Program-made: the position numbers and the translations under genes
DNA from: Bacteroidales bacterium
GTDB lineage: Bacteria > Bacteroidota > Bacteroidia > Bacteroidales > UBA1402
DNA length: 64,000 bases
Reading direction: 5' to 3'
NCBI GenBank assembly: GCA_021373135.1
Contig: JAJFTH010000003.1
Span: 1,099,219-1,163,218, forward strand
Shown here: positions 8,312 through 16,883 of the stretch, piece by piece
How positions within the stretch are numbered: position 1 is the stretch's first letter
How the letters are laid out: the number at the start of each line of letters is the position of its first letter
Notes under the pieces: model-generated
Told to the model about the DNA's origin: nothing
Databases searched by the model: none
Seen by the model: the letters and a program-made list of their open reading frames with translations, nothing else

Positions 8312-9757
8312 GTGATGATACTCTTACCCGATTTTAACTGGCCCGACATTTTTATGTTTCTGTTTAATTCAGTCTACTGGATTACGCTGGTTGGTGTCAT
8401 GGTGGTGGTCATTCTGGATAATAGAAATCCTGTCAAGACGATTTCCTGGATATTGGTTTTGTTCTTTTTGCCATACGTCGGCATCATTTTGTATATATTT
8501 TTTGGGCAACGTTATCGGAAACAGAAAATCATCTCCAAAAAAAGTATCCGGAATATCGAAAACAATCCGGCTTACCTCTATGAAGAGTTGGATCCTGCTC
8601 ATTATCCGGCCGAATGTACCAAGTTGATTCGAATGTTTCGCAGAAACAATTCACATCCGGTCTTTTCGGGTAATTCCGTGGAATTGTTTACAGATGGACG
8701 TGAAAAGTTTGACCGTATGTTTGAAGACATCCGTCATGCCAGGAAACATATCCATGTGGATTATTATATTATAGAACAAGGCAAGATTGGAGACGAACTT
8801 CAGCACTTGCTGATAGAGAAGGCAAAAGAAGGGGTTGAAGTTCGCCTGATTTATGATGATATCGGCTCATGGAAAACCAAACAACGTTTCTTTACTGAAA
8901 TGAAGGATGCAGGAATTCAGGTATATCCGTTCCTGAAAGTGCTTTTGCCCTATCTTTCTCCCAAATTCAATTATCGCAATCACAGGAAGATTGTTGTTAT
9001 TGACGGTGAAATCGGTTATACGGGAGGATTCAATGTGGCCGACCGGTATATTGATGGTGGCAAATTCCCTTTTTGGCGGGATAGCCATGTGCGGATTGCG
9101 GGCAAGGCTGTTTATGGTTTACAGACCGCTTTTTTGATTGATTGGTTCTTTGTGAGCAGGAGCCTGCTTACTTCCAAATATTTTTTTCCAAATCTGAATG
9201 ATGCCGGGGATTGTCTGGTGCAGACAGCTACCAGTAGTCCTGATACGGATTGGGAGAACATCATGCAAGGTATATTCAGCATCCTGAACAATGCAAAAAA
9301 GTATGTCTATATTCAAACTCCGTATTTCCTACCCAATGAAAGTTTGTTGACCGCTTTGCAGACTGCCGCTCTGAGCGGGGTTGATGTGCGGTTGATGGTT
9401 CCGGAAAAATCGGATACCTGGGTGGCGTTGAAAGCTATGCAATCCTATCTGGCTGAAACGATGGAGGCTGGTGTGAAGGTGTATTTTTATCAGGAAGGGT
9501 ACCTGCATGCCAAAACTTTAGTCGCTGATGATATCGTTTCTACGGTAGGGTCCACCAATTTGGATTATCGAAGCTTTGAGTTTAATTTTGAAGTGAATGC
9601 ATTCATTTATAACAAAGATTTTGGAAAACGCATGAAAGAGGTTTTCCTGAAAGATCAAAAACAATGCCGGCTGATTGATCTGGAAGAATGGATGCACCGG
9701 CCAAAGATGGTGCGTTGGAGTGAATCTATTTGTCGTTTGATTGGTCCGCTTCTTTAA
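8312..9757 (+). CDS. cls: cardiolipin synthase (phospholipase D family)
   Basis: A 481-residue inner-membrane enzyme that joins two phosphatidylglycerols into cardiolipin. Two N-terminal transmembrane segments (about residues 8-60) match the bacterial ClsA layout. Both HKD motifs are intact: HRKIVVID with His224, Lys226 and Asp231, and HAKTLVAD with His399, Lys401 and Asp406. Each is followed by the expected GGFN or GSTN element. The 3' end overlaps the convergent rsmD gene by 32 bp. The start is the first of two adjacent ATGs. It is complete and of normal length. Confidence 0.93.
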   Translation: MMILLPDFNWPDIFMFLFNSVYWITLVGVMVVVILDNRNPVKTISWILVLFFLPYVGIILYIFFGQRYRKQKIISKKSIRNIENNPAYLYEELDPAHYPAECTKLIRMFRRNNSHPVFSGNSVELFTDGREKFDRMFEDIRHARKHIHVDYYIIEQGKIGDELQHLLIEKAKEGVEVRLIYDDIGSWKTKQRFFTEMKDAGIQVYPFLKVLLPYLSPKFNYRNHRKIVVIDGEIGYTGGFNVADRYIDGGKFPFWRDSHVRIAGKAVYGLQTAFLIDWFFVSRSLLTSKYFFPNLNDAGDCLVQTATSSPDTDWENIMQGIFSILNNAKKYVYIQTPYFLPNESLLTALQTAALSGVDVRLMVPEKSDTWVALKAMQSYLAETMEAGVKVYFYQEGYLHAKTLVADDIVSTVGSTNLDYRSFEFNFEVNAFIYNKDFGKRMKEVFLKDQKQCRLIDLEEWMHRPKMVRWSESICRLIGPLL

Positions 9758-10301
9758 CATCAGGCTCTTTAGCCTGAAAGAAACTGAAATTTACACTTCC
9801 ATAAGTGCGTGTTTCCCTGTACAAAGGATGTTTGCTGAAATTGTTGGATTTGGAGTGTTCTACAATCAGCAGTCCGCCTTCGGTCAATAAGGTTGATTTC
9901 AGGATGCGGTCAGGAATACTCTCCAATCTTTCGTCAGCATAAGGCGCATCGGCAAAAATCAGGTCAAATTTACCTGCTGAATTTTCTATGAAACGGTAAA
10001 CATCTCCGGTCACAACGGTCAGATTGTCGACCTTCAGTTTTTCCGCCACTTCTTTGATAAATTTCACGTGGGGGGTATAATGTTCCACACAAGTGACTGC
10101 TTTTGCACCTCTTGAGAGAAATTCGAAAGAAATGCTGCCTGTACCGGAAAAAAGGTCCAGGATCCTGAGCTCCTCAAAATCGACGCGATTAGCAAGAATG
10201 TTGAATAAATTTTCTTTGGCAAAGTCTGTGGTAGGTCTTGCCTTAAGGTTTTTAGGCAATTGAAATCTTCTGCCTCTGAATGTACCGCTAACGATTCGCA
10301 T
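9726..10301 (-). CDS. rsmD: 16S rRNA (guanine966-N2)-methyltransferase RsmD
   Basis: A 191-residue SAM-dependent methyltransferase for G966 of 16S rRNA. It begins MRIVSGTFRGRRF and has the family block RPTTDFAKENLFN, the SAM-binding DLFSGTGSISFE, and the catalytic-site motif written here as DAPY in place of the more usual DPPY. The ATG at 10301 matches the family N-terminus; the frame stays open upstream but that part is non-homologous. It overlaps the upstream DUF3822 gene by 14 bp, a pairing I know from other Bacteroidetes, so both are probably translated from one message. Confidence 0.93.
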   Translation of the reverse strand: MRIVSGTFRGRRFQLPKNLKARPTTDFAKENLFNILANRVDFEELRILDLFSGTGSISFEFLSRGAKAVTCVEHYTPHVKFIKEVAEKLKVDNLTVVTGDVYRFIENSAGKFDLIFADAPYADERLESIPDRILKSTLLTEGGLLIVEHSKSNNFSKHPLYRETRTYGSVNFSFFQAKEPDVKEADQSNDK

Positions 10302-11085
10302 GGCTATCTTTTTTACCTTCAGTGAAAAGAAGCGGTTCCTCAATCTGATGGGTGAAAGTGGCTATCTTAATATGTTGCAGATAGGAACTGAAAATCTCGA
10401 ATATTTCTTGTTCCGGTACGGATTCTGAACAGAACACACAATAGGTATGATTCGGGTCTAAAGATAGCTGTTCCATGCAACGAAGCAGAAAATAGGGCAA
10501 CTCCTGGCGGTTGCTCATCGGAAAAGTGTTTGCAAATAACAAGGTGTGGTTTTCTCCTATAAAAACCTGCATGCTATTCCCATACAAATGAGCCACTAAA
10601 ATGGCCTGCTGCTTGATGGTAGGTTGATGTACGACCCAATCGGCCAGGAGAAAGGCACTGGAAAAAATGGTCAGTTTCTGAAACAAGCGTTCAAAACACC
10701 GGACACGTTCGTTGGCTATTTCCCAGCAGAAAAGTTGTTTATTGTCGCTCAGAGGCGTTGTGAAAATCTGACACTCCTCTTCATGTTGAAACTGGAAATT
10801 AAAAAAGGTCTTGATCTGTTCTGTATCCGTGATTTCTAAAGGAAGCACCATGAAGTGTTCGGCAAAGTCAGTGATTGTGACGGACAGATTTTCTCTTTCC
10901 GACCAGCCCCGTGACTGGATATAGTCCTCAAATCGTTCCGGAAAATCAAAATTGGAAGCCATTTTCAACTCTTTATAGATCGCACTTTTGACTGTTGAAG
11001 TGCAAAATGAAAATCCATTAGGGGTTGAACGGATGGATAGGGTGCGTTGATAAGGTTGAAATTGATTCCTGTTTTCCTGCATCAT
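10288..11085 (-). CDS. DUF3822 family protein
   Basis: A 265-residue soluble protein of unknown function from a Bacteroidetes-restricted family. Typical traits are an N-terminal LSIRSTPNGFSF strand and an actin/ASKHA-like pattern of alternating strands (ILVAHLYGNSMQVFIG). Its position directly upstream of rsmD, with a 14-bp overlap, is also characteristic. Two adjacent ATGs (11085 and 11082) are candidate starts. No catalytic residues can be named. A role linked to ribosome methylation is suggested only by the overlap. Confidence 0.75.
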   Translation of the reverse strand: MMQENRNQFQPYQRTLSIRSTPNGFSFCTSTVKSAIYKELKMASNFDFPERFEDYIQSRGWSERENLSVTITDFAEHFMVLPLEITDTEQIKTFFNFQFQHEEECQIFTTPLSDNKQLFCWEIANERVRCFERLFQKLTIFSSAFLLADWVVHQPTIKQQAILVAHLYGNSMQVFIGENHTLLFANTFPMSNRQELPYFLLRCMEQLSLDPNHTYCVFCSESVPEQEIFEIFSSYLQHIKIATFTHQIEEPLLFTEGKKDSHANR

Positions 11086-11107
11086 GAAAAGTGAATTATA
11101 GCGCAAG

Positions 11108-11115
11108 CAAAATTA
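11108..11115 (-). promoter_or_regulatory. -7 box upstream of the DUF3822-rsmD pair
   Basis: TAATTTTG on the minus strand, 22 bp before the first ATG of the DUF3822 gene, fits the Bacteroidetes -7 consensus. No convincing -33 element is present. Confidence 0.4.
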
Positions 11116-11166
11116 GCAAATGAAATCGAAACGCACTACTTTTAGATCCAAATTTAGCTTTTTAAA

Positions 11167-12585
11167 ATGAATCAAAAGCACCTTACCGCCGAAATCTCTT
11201 CCTATTTTCCGTTTCAACCGACTCCGGAGCAAGCTGTCACTTTGGAAAAGCTGGCTTTTTTTATGTTGACTGCCGACGAACAGCAGGTTTTCTTGTTGAA
11301 AGGATATGCAGGTACAGGAAAAACGACATTGATCAGTGCCCTGATCCGATATTTGGATGAACATCAGATTGGTTGCGTTCTGATGGCTCCGACCGGCCGT
11401 GCAGCCAAGGTGCTCGCATCCTACAGCGGACATCAGGCCATGACCCTCCACAAAAAAATCTATCGAAAATCCAAGGTAAATGGGGAAGATGGCCCTTTTG
11501 CCCTGAACTTTAACAAGCATAAGGATACCTTTTTTATTGTTGATGAAGCGTCCATGATATCCAATGAAAGGGGCGAAAACGCTTTTTTCGGAAGTGGCCG
11601 CTTACTGGGAGATCTTCTGGAATTTGTCTATACCGGAGAAAATTGCCGGCTGATTTTGATGGGGGATACGGCGCAGTTACCACCGGTTGGACAGATATTA
11701 AGCCCTGCGCTGGATCCCGCACAATTACGCATTCTGGGCATGGAACCCCAGGAAATGGAACTGACCACCGTGGTGCGCCAGGCAGAAGACAGCGGTATCC
11801 TGATGAATGCAACAGCCTTGCGGGATGCTATCCGGAATGATCTGACCAAGCTTATGCCCAAGCTTAAAATCAATCAAGTCGATGTTATCCGGGTTTCCGG
11901 AGAAGAATTGATAGATACGATTACCGCTTCGTATAGCCGTGTCGGACCGGAAGAAAGCAAAATCGTCTGTTATTCCAACAAACGTGCTGTTCTTTTCAAT
12001 AAAGGCATTCGAAATTCAGTGCTGTACAAGGAAGATGAAATCACCGGTGGCGATTTTCTGATGGTAGCCAAAAACAATTATCTCTGGTCGGATAAGTACA
12101 AGGAAATTCCTTTCATTGCCAATGGAGACTTGGTGGAGATTGTCCGCATACGCAAAAATTATGAAATGTACGGTTTCAGATTTGCCGATATGGAAGTACG
12201 TTTCCCCGATTACAACTGGGAACTCGAAGTGCGTGTATTGCTGGATTCCCTGGTGGCTGAAGCTCCGGCTTTGGATAAAGTTTCTCAGGAAAAGCTTTAT
12301 CAGGATGTCACTCAGGATTATGCGCCCTATTGTCGGACCAAGAAAGAACTCTATGAAAAATTGCGGGAGGATCCTTGGTTGAATGCCCTTCAGGTAAAAT
12401 ACGGCTATGCATTTACCTGCCACAAGGCACAAGGAGGTCAGTGGAAAGAGGTCTTTATAGATCAGGGTTACATCACCGAAGAGCGCATGGGGCTCGATTA
12501 TTACCGATGGCTGTATACGGCATTGACCCGTGCTACTGAGAAAATTTATCTGATCAATTTCAGGGATGAATTTATAGAAGAATAA
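11167..12585 (+). CDS. RecD-like ATP-dependent DNA helicase (SF1)
   Basis: A 472-residue single-polypeptide helicase related to the ATPase core of RecD. Walker A is GYAGTGKTT (residues 46-54) and Walker B is VDEASM with Asp126-Glu127. Motif III appears as LMGDTAQLPPVG. The C-terminal UvrD_C_2-type part carries TCHKAQGGQWKEVF and the arginine-finger region LYTALTRATEKI. It lacks the long N-terminal region of RecD2, and no recB or recC gene lies nearby. Such stand-alone proteins are usual in Bacteroidetes and are often annotated as exodeoxyribonuclease V subunit alpha. A role in repair or recombination is inferred. Confidence 0.9.
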   Translation: MNQKHLTAEISSYFPFQPTPEQAVTLEKLAFFMLTADEQQVFLLKGYAGTGKTTLISALIRYLDEHQIGCVLMAPTGRAAKVLASYSGHQAMTLHKKIYRKSKVNGEDGPFALNFNKHKDTFFIVDEASMISNERGENAFFGSGRLLGDLLEFVYTGENCRLILMGDTAQLPPVGQILSPALDPAQLRILGMEPQEMELTTVVRQAEDSGILMNATALRDAIRNDLTKLMPKLKINQVDVIRVSGEELIDTITASYSRVGPEESKIVCYSNKRAVLFNKGIRNSVLYKEDEITGGDFLMVAKNNYLWSDKYKEIPFIANGDLVEIVRIRKNYEMYGFRFADMEVRFPDYNWELEVRVLLDSLVAEAPALDKVSQEKLYQDVTQDYAPYCRTKKELYEKLREDPWLNALQVKYGYAFTCHKAQGGQWKEVFIDQGYITEERMGLDYYRWLYTALTRATEKIYLINFRDEFIEE

Positions 12586-12638
12586 ATCCATCCTGATTTT
12601 TAGAAAAGTTTGTGGTCGTAGAAATAAAAAGAATTTCA

Positions 12639-12689
12639 TATCTTTGAACGTGATATTGATTTATGTTTAAGAATTATTGGATACCTTTG
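12639..12689 (+). promoter_or_regulatory. tandem -7 boxes before the lipid cluster
   Basis: Two matches to TAnnTTTG precede the cytidylyltransferase gene: TATCTTTG at 12639-12646 and TACCTTTG at 12682-12689. The second has a TTG 23 bp upstream (12656-12658). Either could drive the five-gene run that follows; the leader would be about 75-125 nt. Confidence 0.45.
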
Positions 12690-12772
12690 TATCAGGAAAT
12701 TAAATATTAGAGAGTTCAATCGGGTAGCTTTTGCCCATGTTTTTTTAAACTTCTGTCTTAAATTGTTGTGCC

Positions 12773-13237
12773 ATGTTTAATAATAAAACAATTGTATATA
12801 CATCAGGAACGTTTGATATGTTTCACAGCAATCATTTGAAAATGATCAATTATGCACGGGGATTGGCTGACATTTTAATTGTTGGAGTAAGCACGGACGA
12901 ATTGGTCAGCTCCTATAAAGCACACCCCATCATCCCTTTCAACGAACGCCTGGAAATTGTGGCTGCCCTGAAATCTCCGGATATTGTGATACCTCAACAT
13001 ACACTGGACCATACCGAAATTGTCAAAAAACTTCATATTGACGCCTTCGTAGTCGGAGACGATTGGTATGGCAAGTATGACTATCTCGAAGAATTGGGCG
13101 TAAAAGTGTTCTATTTTCCATATGGCAATGGTATTTCTTCATCTTCTTTAAAGAAAACCATTTACGATACGTACGATCAACATTTGCATGCTGAACGGCA
13201 AACGAAGCCAGTGACCATTAACAAGAAAGATGAATAG
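12773..13237 (+). CDS. cytidylyltransferase-like nucleotidyltransferase (TagD fold)
   Basis: A 154-residue protein of the HxGH nucleotidyltransferase superfamily, closest in layout to glycerol-3-phosphate and ethanolamine-phosphate cytidylyltransferases. The phosphate-binding motif follows the family start GTFDMFH but reads HSNH (His18-His21), with Asn where most members have Gly. The later ISSSSLK resembles the ISTTxIK signature. It should activate a phosphorylated alcohol with CTP. It opens a tightly packed run, and its 3' end overlaps the SDR gene by 8 bp. The substrate is unknown, and adenylyl transfer cannot be excluded. Confidence 0.8.
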   Translation: MFNNKTIVYTSGTFDMFHSNHLKMINYARGLADILIVGVSTDELVSSYKAHPIIPFNERLEIVAALKSPDIVIPQHTLDHTEIVKKLHIDAFVVGDDWYGKYDYLEELGVKVFYFPYGNGISSSSLKKTIYDTYDQHLHAERQTKPVTINKKDE

Positions 13238-13958
13238 AACTGCAATCGTCACCGGTGCCACCAAAGGAATCGGAAAGGCAATCGCGTCCCGTCTTTTGCA
13301 AGAAGGTTGGATGGTGGTCATTACGTACTCTTCAGATACGCAAGCAGCCACTGTCACCTATAATGAATTTTGCGGAATGGCTCCCGGACGGGTGTATTTG
13401 CTTCAGGCCGACAATTCCGATTTAAGTAGTGTCGAAACCATTGACGGTTTTCTGGACGAAAATAATCTGACGGTGGACGCGGTGATTCTCAATGCCGGCA
13501 TCACGGATAGATCAGATTTTCTTTCCATCAAACCTGAAAACTGGTCCAAAGTCTTTACGGCAAATGTCCATTTTCCTGTATTCTTACTTCAAAAAATATA
13601 TCCACGGATGAATGAAAAAGGCAGCGTTACCTTTACAGGGTCGTTGATGGGTATTCAACCGCATTCGGTTTCATTGGCTTATGGGGTGACCAAGGCATCT
13701 GTACATGCTTTGGTGAAAAATCTGGTCAAGTTTTTTACCGAAAAACAAATCCGTATCAATGCTGTCGCTCCAGGTTTCGTGGACACGGAATGGCAAAAGA
13801 CCAAGCCGGCGGAAATCCGCAGCAATATCACCCGAAAAGTGGCTGCCGGCAGGTTCTGTACACCGGAAGAACTCACGGACGTTTATATGTTGCTCATTGA
13901 GAATCAATATATGAATGGGGAAGTTGTTGTTTGCGATGGTGGATACAGCTATAAATGA
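13230..13958 (+). CDS. SDR family oxidoreductase (FabG-like)
   Basis: A 242-residue classical short-chain dehydrogenase/reductase. The NAD(P) motif is TGATKGIG (residues 8-15). NAGIT is intact, and the catalytic triad is Ser138, Tyr151 and Lys155 (YGVTK). The C-terminal VVVCDGGYS is also typical. It overlaps the preceding cytidylyltransferase gene by 8 bp and precedes a CDP-alcohol phosphotransferase. In this setting a role in making or reducing the alcohol part of a lipid headgroup is more likely than fatty acid synthesis. That reading comes only from context. Confidence 0.88.
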   Translation: MNRTAIVTGATKGIGKAIASRLLQEGWMVVITYSSDTQAATVTYNEFCGMAPGRVYLLQADNSDLSSVETIDGFLDENNLTVDAVILNAGITDRSDFLSIKPENWSKVFTANVHFPVFLLQKIYPRMNEKGSVTFTGSLMGIQPHSVSLAYGVTKASVHALVKNLVKFFTEKQIRINAVAPGFVDTEWQKTKPAEIRSNITRKVAAGRFCTPEELTDVYMLLIENQYMNGEVVVCDGGYSYK

Positions 13959-13982
13959 TTTTAATTGCAATTAGTATATCAG

Positions 13983-14897
13983 ATGAACGAACAATCAAAA
14001 ATTTCTTTTAAAGATTCTCTTAAATCCTGGGATACCGAAAACTGGCTTGACAGAGTTTTTTATCGCAGGGTCGGTTTTAAAATAGCTCTTTTACTCAAGT
14101 CTACCAAAATAACGCCCAACCAGATTACCATTTTTTCCATCTTTGTTGGAGTTGCGGCCTGTCTCTTGTTTTATCCGGACAATCAGCTTGGCATCAATCT
14201 GATTGGTTTTGCGCTGTTGGTATTCGCCAACATTCTGGATTGTGTGGATGGACAGTTGTCCAGAATAACAGGCATTAAGTCTGAACTTGGAAGAATCCTC
14301 GATGGCTTTTGCGGAGATATCTGGTTCCTGACTTTTTATTCGGTCATGACTTTACGTATCATCAATGGTGGAGAATGGGGCTTAGGCTATTGGACTATTC
14401 TCATTGTGGTACTATCTGCGCTCTCACACTTCAATCAGGCCGGAATGGTCGATATGTATAAAACCTTGCACCTTCACTTCCTGAAAGGTGGCAAAGACAG
14501 TGAATTTGAAAGTCTCAAATCCGTGAAGGCCCGTTATAAGTCTTTGACGTGGAAGAAAGACGCTGTTTCTAAAGTGTTTATGAAACTTTATACTTTCTAT
14601 ACCTGGAATCAGGAAAGAAAAACACCTCAGCTTTGCAGTTATATTGATCACATGACTGCGACATATCCTGACGGTTTCCCCGAGGAAAAAATAATAGCTT
14701 TCAGAGAAAAAAGTTTAAAAATGATGCCTTTGTTGGATTGCTTCACGTTTAATACCCGCAGTATCATCATGCTTTTTACACTTGTTCTGAATGTGGAGTG
14801 GCTTTATTTTGCAATAGAGATTCTTGTGCTCAATCCATTGCTGCTTTTTGTAATTCGCCGTCATGAAAAGATGTGTTCTGAACTGAATAAACAGTAA
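13983..14897 (+). CDS. CDP-alcohol phosphatidyltransferase family protein
   Basis: A 304-residue membrane enzyme that would transfer a phospho-alcohol from a CDP-alcohol to a lipid acceptor, or the reverse headgroup reaction. The signature starts normally as D86xxD89G90xxSR94. After Gly103 it reads LDGFCGD, so the last two aspartates (Asp107, Asp112) are five apart rather than the usual four. A cytosolic insert of about 90 residues (150-240) separates the membrane helices, making it larger than PgsA or PssA. The ATG at 13983 is preferred over an upstream TTG. It lies 24 bp after the SDR gene. Confidence 0.85.
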   Translation: MNEQSKISFKDSLKSWDTENWLDRVFYRRVGFKIALLLKSTKITPNQITIFSIFVGVAACLLFYPDNQLGINLIGFALLVFANILDCVDGQLSRITGIKSELGRILDGFCGDIWFLTFYSVMTLRIINGGEWGLGYWTILIVVLSALSHFNQAGMVDMYKTLHLHFLKGGKDSEFESLKSVKARYKSLTWKKDAVSKVFMKLYTFYTWNQERKTPQLCSYIDHMTATYPDGFPEEKIIAFREKSLKMMPLLDCFTFNTRSIIMLFTLVLNVEWLYFAIEILVLNPLLLFVIRRHEKMCSELNKQ

Positions 14898-14907
14898 ATC
14901 ATTTCAT

Positions 14908-15951
14908 ATGGGAAGGAACGGTACAATTGCAGCTCGGAATATATTCTTTGTATTGGGCTTTTTAGCCTTGATTGTGATGGTCTGGTGTATCGGATTTGAT
15001 ACCATTGTTGCAAATGTGGTCAAAACCGGGTGGTGGTTTTTTGTCATCATTGCAATGTGGTTGCCCATCTACCTGATCAATACTGCAGCTTTGAATATTA
15101 TCATCCGTGATGACAATCCTGCGAATTGTAAAGTTCCTTTTTTGCACATATTTAAAATAAACGTCAGCGGTTTTGCGCTCAAGGCGGCTACGCCTCTTGG
15201 CTTTTTGGGAGGTGATCCGTATAAGATCATTGAACTTACGCCCATGTTAGGTGTAGAAAAAGCAACTTCATCCGTGTTGCTTTATACGATGACGCATATT
15301 ACCGCCCAATGTATTTTTTGGGCATTGTCCGTTGTTGCTGCAGCTTTATTTTTACCCATACCTCTGAAAACCAGCATTATTCTATTGGTCTCCTTTATTA
15401 TTTTTGTTTTGCTGCTTTATTTGCTTTGGAGGGGTTATCGCAGAGGATTGACTGTACGTTTTTTCAGATTGATGTCGCGCGTCCCTTTTCTGAAACGTTG
15501 GGTTGTACCGTTCTGCATAAGAAACAATGATACCCTTTTGAATATAGATCATCAAATATCTCATCTGTATAATGTCCGTCGTCGCTCTTTTTTTCTTACC
15601 TTGAGCCTGGAATTGGTGGCACGTATTTGCAATTGCCTTGAAGTTTATGTGATTTTGAAATCCGTAAACGTAGATGTCAGTTTGATACAGTCCGTTGTCA
15701 TCTATTCTTTTATGAGTTTGTTTACGAATATACTTTTCTTTTCTCCAATGCAGATCGGAACTCGTGAAGGAGGTTTCCTTTTGGCATTCACCGCACTCTC
15801 TTTGCCTGGATGGCTGGGTGTTTATGTGAGTTTGGTGACCCGTGTCAGGGAATTGTTCTGGATAGGAATCGGTGTGTTGTTGATGAAAGTAAAAGGTGGA
15901 ACCCCTCCGTTGCAGGTCGCTGAAAATGTGACGGATAAACAAAACAATTGA
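14908..15951 (+). CDS. flippase-like (LPG synthase TM / UPF0104) membrane protein
   Basis: A 347-residue integral membrane protein with about eight hydrophobic segments. It matches the transmembrane domain of lysylphosphatidylglycerol synthase (MprF) without the catalytic soluble part. Family landmarks are KAATPLGFLGGDPYK near residue 95 and SPMQIGTREGGF near residue 285. MprF's membrane domain flips lipids across the membrane, so lipid translocation is the likely role. It begins 10 bp after the CDP-alcohol transferase gene and overlaps the next gene by 4 bp if that one starts at TTG. Confidence 0.85.
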   Translation: MGRNGTIAARNIFFVLGFLALIVMVWCIGFDTIVANVVKTGWWFFVIIAMWLPIYLINTAALNIIIRDDNPANCKVPFLHIFKINVSGFALKAATPLGFLGGDPYKIIELTPMLGVEKATSSVLLYTMTHITAQCIFWALSVVAAALFLPIPLKTSIILLVSFIIFVLLLYLLWRGYRRGLTVRFFRLMSRVPFLKRWVVPFCIRNNDTLLNIDHQISHLYNVRRRSFFLTLSLELVARICNCLEVYVILKSVNVDVSLIQSVVIYSFMSLFTNILFFSPMQIGTREGGFLLAFTALSLPGWLGVYVSLVTRVRELFWIGIGVLLMKVKGGTPPLQVAENVTDKQNN

Positions 15952-16847
15952 ACATTTTGAAAACGAAAGCCGTTGAAATAAAAGACATGGAGAAATTGTC
16001 TCCGATTTTCAAAGGGAAAAATGGAAATCGGTTTGCAAGATTTTTCATGCATATATTCGCTATTGATAAGGTGAACTGGGTGTATGAACGTTCATGCGAT
16101 TATACCGGTTCTGATTTTGCAGGGAGCCTATTGAATGATTTGGGTGCCAATTACGTTATTGGAAATGTTGAAAGATTGAAAAATTTGCCGGAAGGTGCCT
16201 TTATTACCATATCGAATCACCCTTATGGTGGCTTGGACGGTATCATGCTGGTAGACCTGATGGCTGGGATCCGACCCGATTACAAGCTGATGGTCAATCA
16301 ATTCCTTACGATGGTGGAAACGATGGATGATAATTTTATACCTGTGAAACCCAGAGTTGGGAAAAGGAACACAGATCCGACGGCTCAAGGTATCAACGGT
16401 ATTCGCGAGACTTTGGCTCAACTGCAAGGTGGTCATCCTGTCGGATTTTTTCCCGCAGGAGCTGTATCTATGTTTCGCTTCAGGAATCTTCGTATCCGTG
16501 ACCGTGAATGGCAAAAAAGCATTGTCAGACTGATACAGATGGCAAAAGTGCCGGTGTTGCCCATCCGCTTTTTTGATTATAATTCCAAGTTTTTCTACTT
16601 TCTTGGCATCATAAACTGGAGAATCCGTTCGTTGCGGATGCCTTACGAACTTTTTAATAAAAAAGGCCATCGTCACCGCATTGGAATTGGGGAAATGATA
16701 TCTGTCGAGGAACAGGCTGAATTTAAGGATTATAAGTTGTTCGGCACATTTTTACGGAAATCGGTCTATGATATGCCTAAGCCAAAATCATTTACACCAA
16801 GAACCATTCTGGTACTCCCGAATAAATTAAGAAACCCTCAGAAGTAG
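15948..16847 (+). CDS. lysophospholipid acyltransferase family protein
   Basis: A PlsC-like acyltransferase of up to 299 residues that would acylate a lysolipid or glycerol lipid. The catalytic block is written NHPYGGLDG, the His-x5-Asp variant common in Bacteroidetes members. The substrate-binding block follows as GFFPAGAVS. Two starts are possible: TTG at 15948, which overlaps the previous stop codon as TTGA, or ATG at 15987. I list the TTG because residues before the ATG (VEIKD) look like part of the folded domain. It closes the five-gene lipid run and converges on alaS. Confidence 0.82.
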   Translation: MNILKTKAVEIKDMEKLSPIFKGKNGNRFARFFMHIFAIDKVNWVYERSCDYTGSDFAGSLLNDLGANYVIGNVERLKNLPEGAFITISNHPYGGLDGIMLVDLMAGIRPDYKLMVNQFLTMVETMDDNFIPVKPRVGKRNTDPTAQGINGIRETLAQLQGGHPVGFFPAGAVSMFRFRNLRIRDREWQKSIVRLIQMAKVPVLPIRFFDYNSKFFYFLGIINWRIRSLRMPYELFNKKGHRHRIGIGEMISVEEQAEFKDYKLFGTFLRKSVYDMPKPKSFTPRTILVLPNKLRNPQK

Positions 16848-16883
16848 AATCAGAAGATTTTGGATGCTGTCTTGCTTTTTGAT

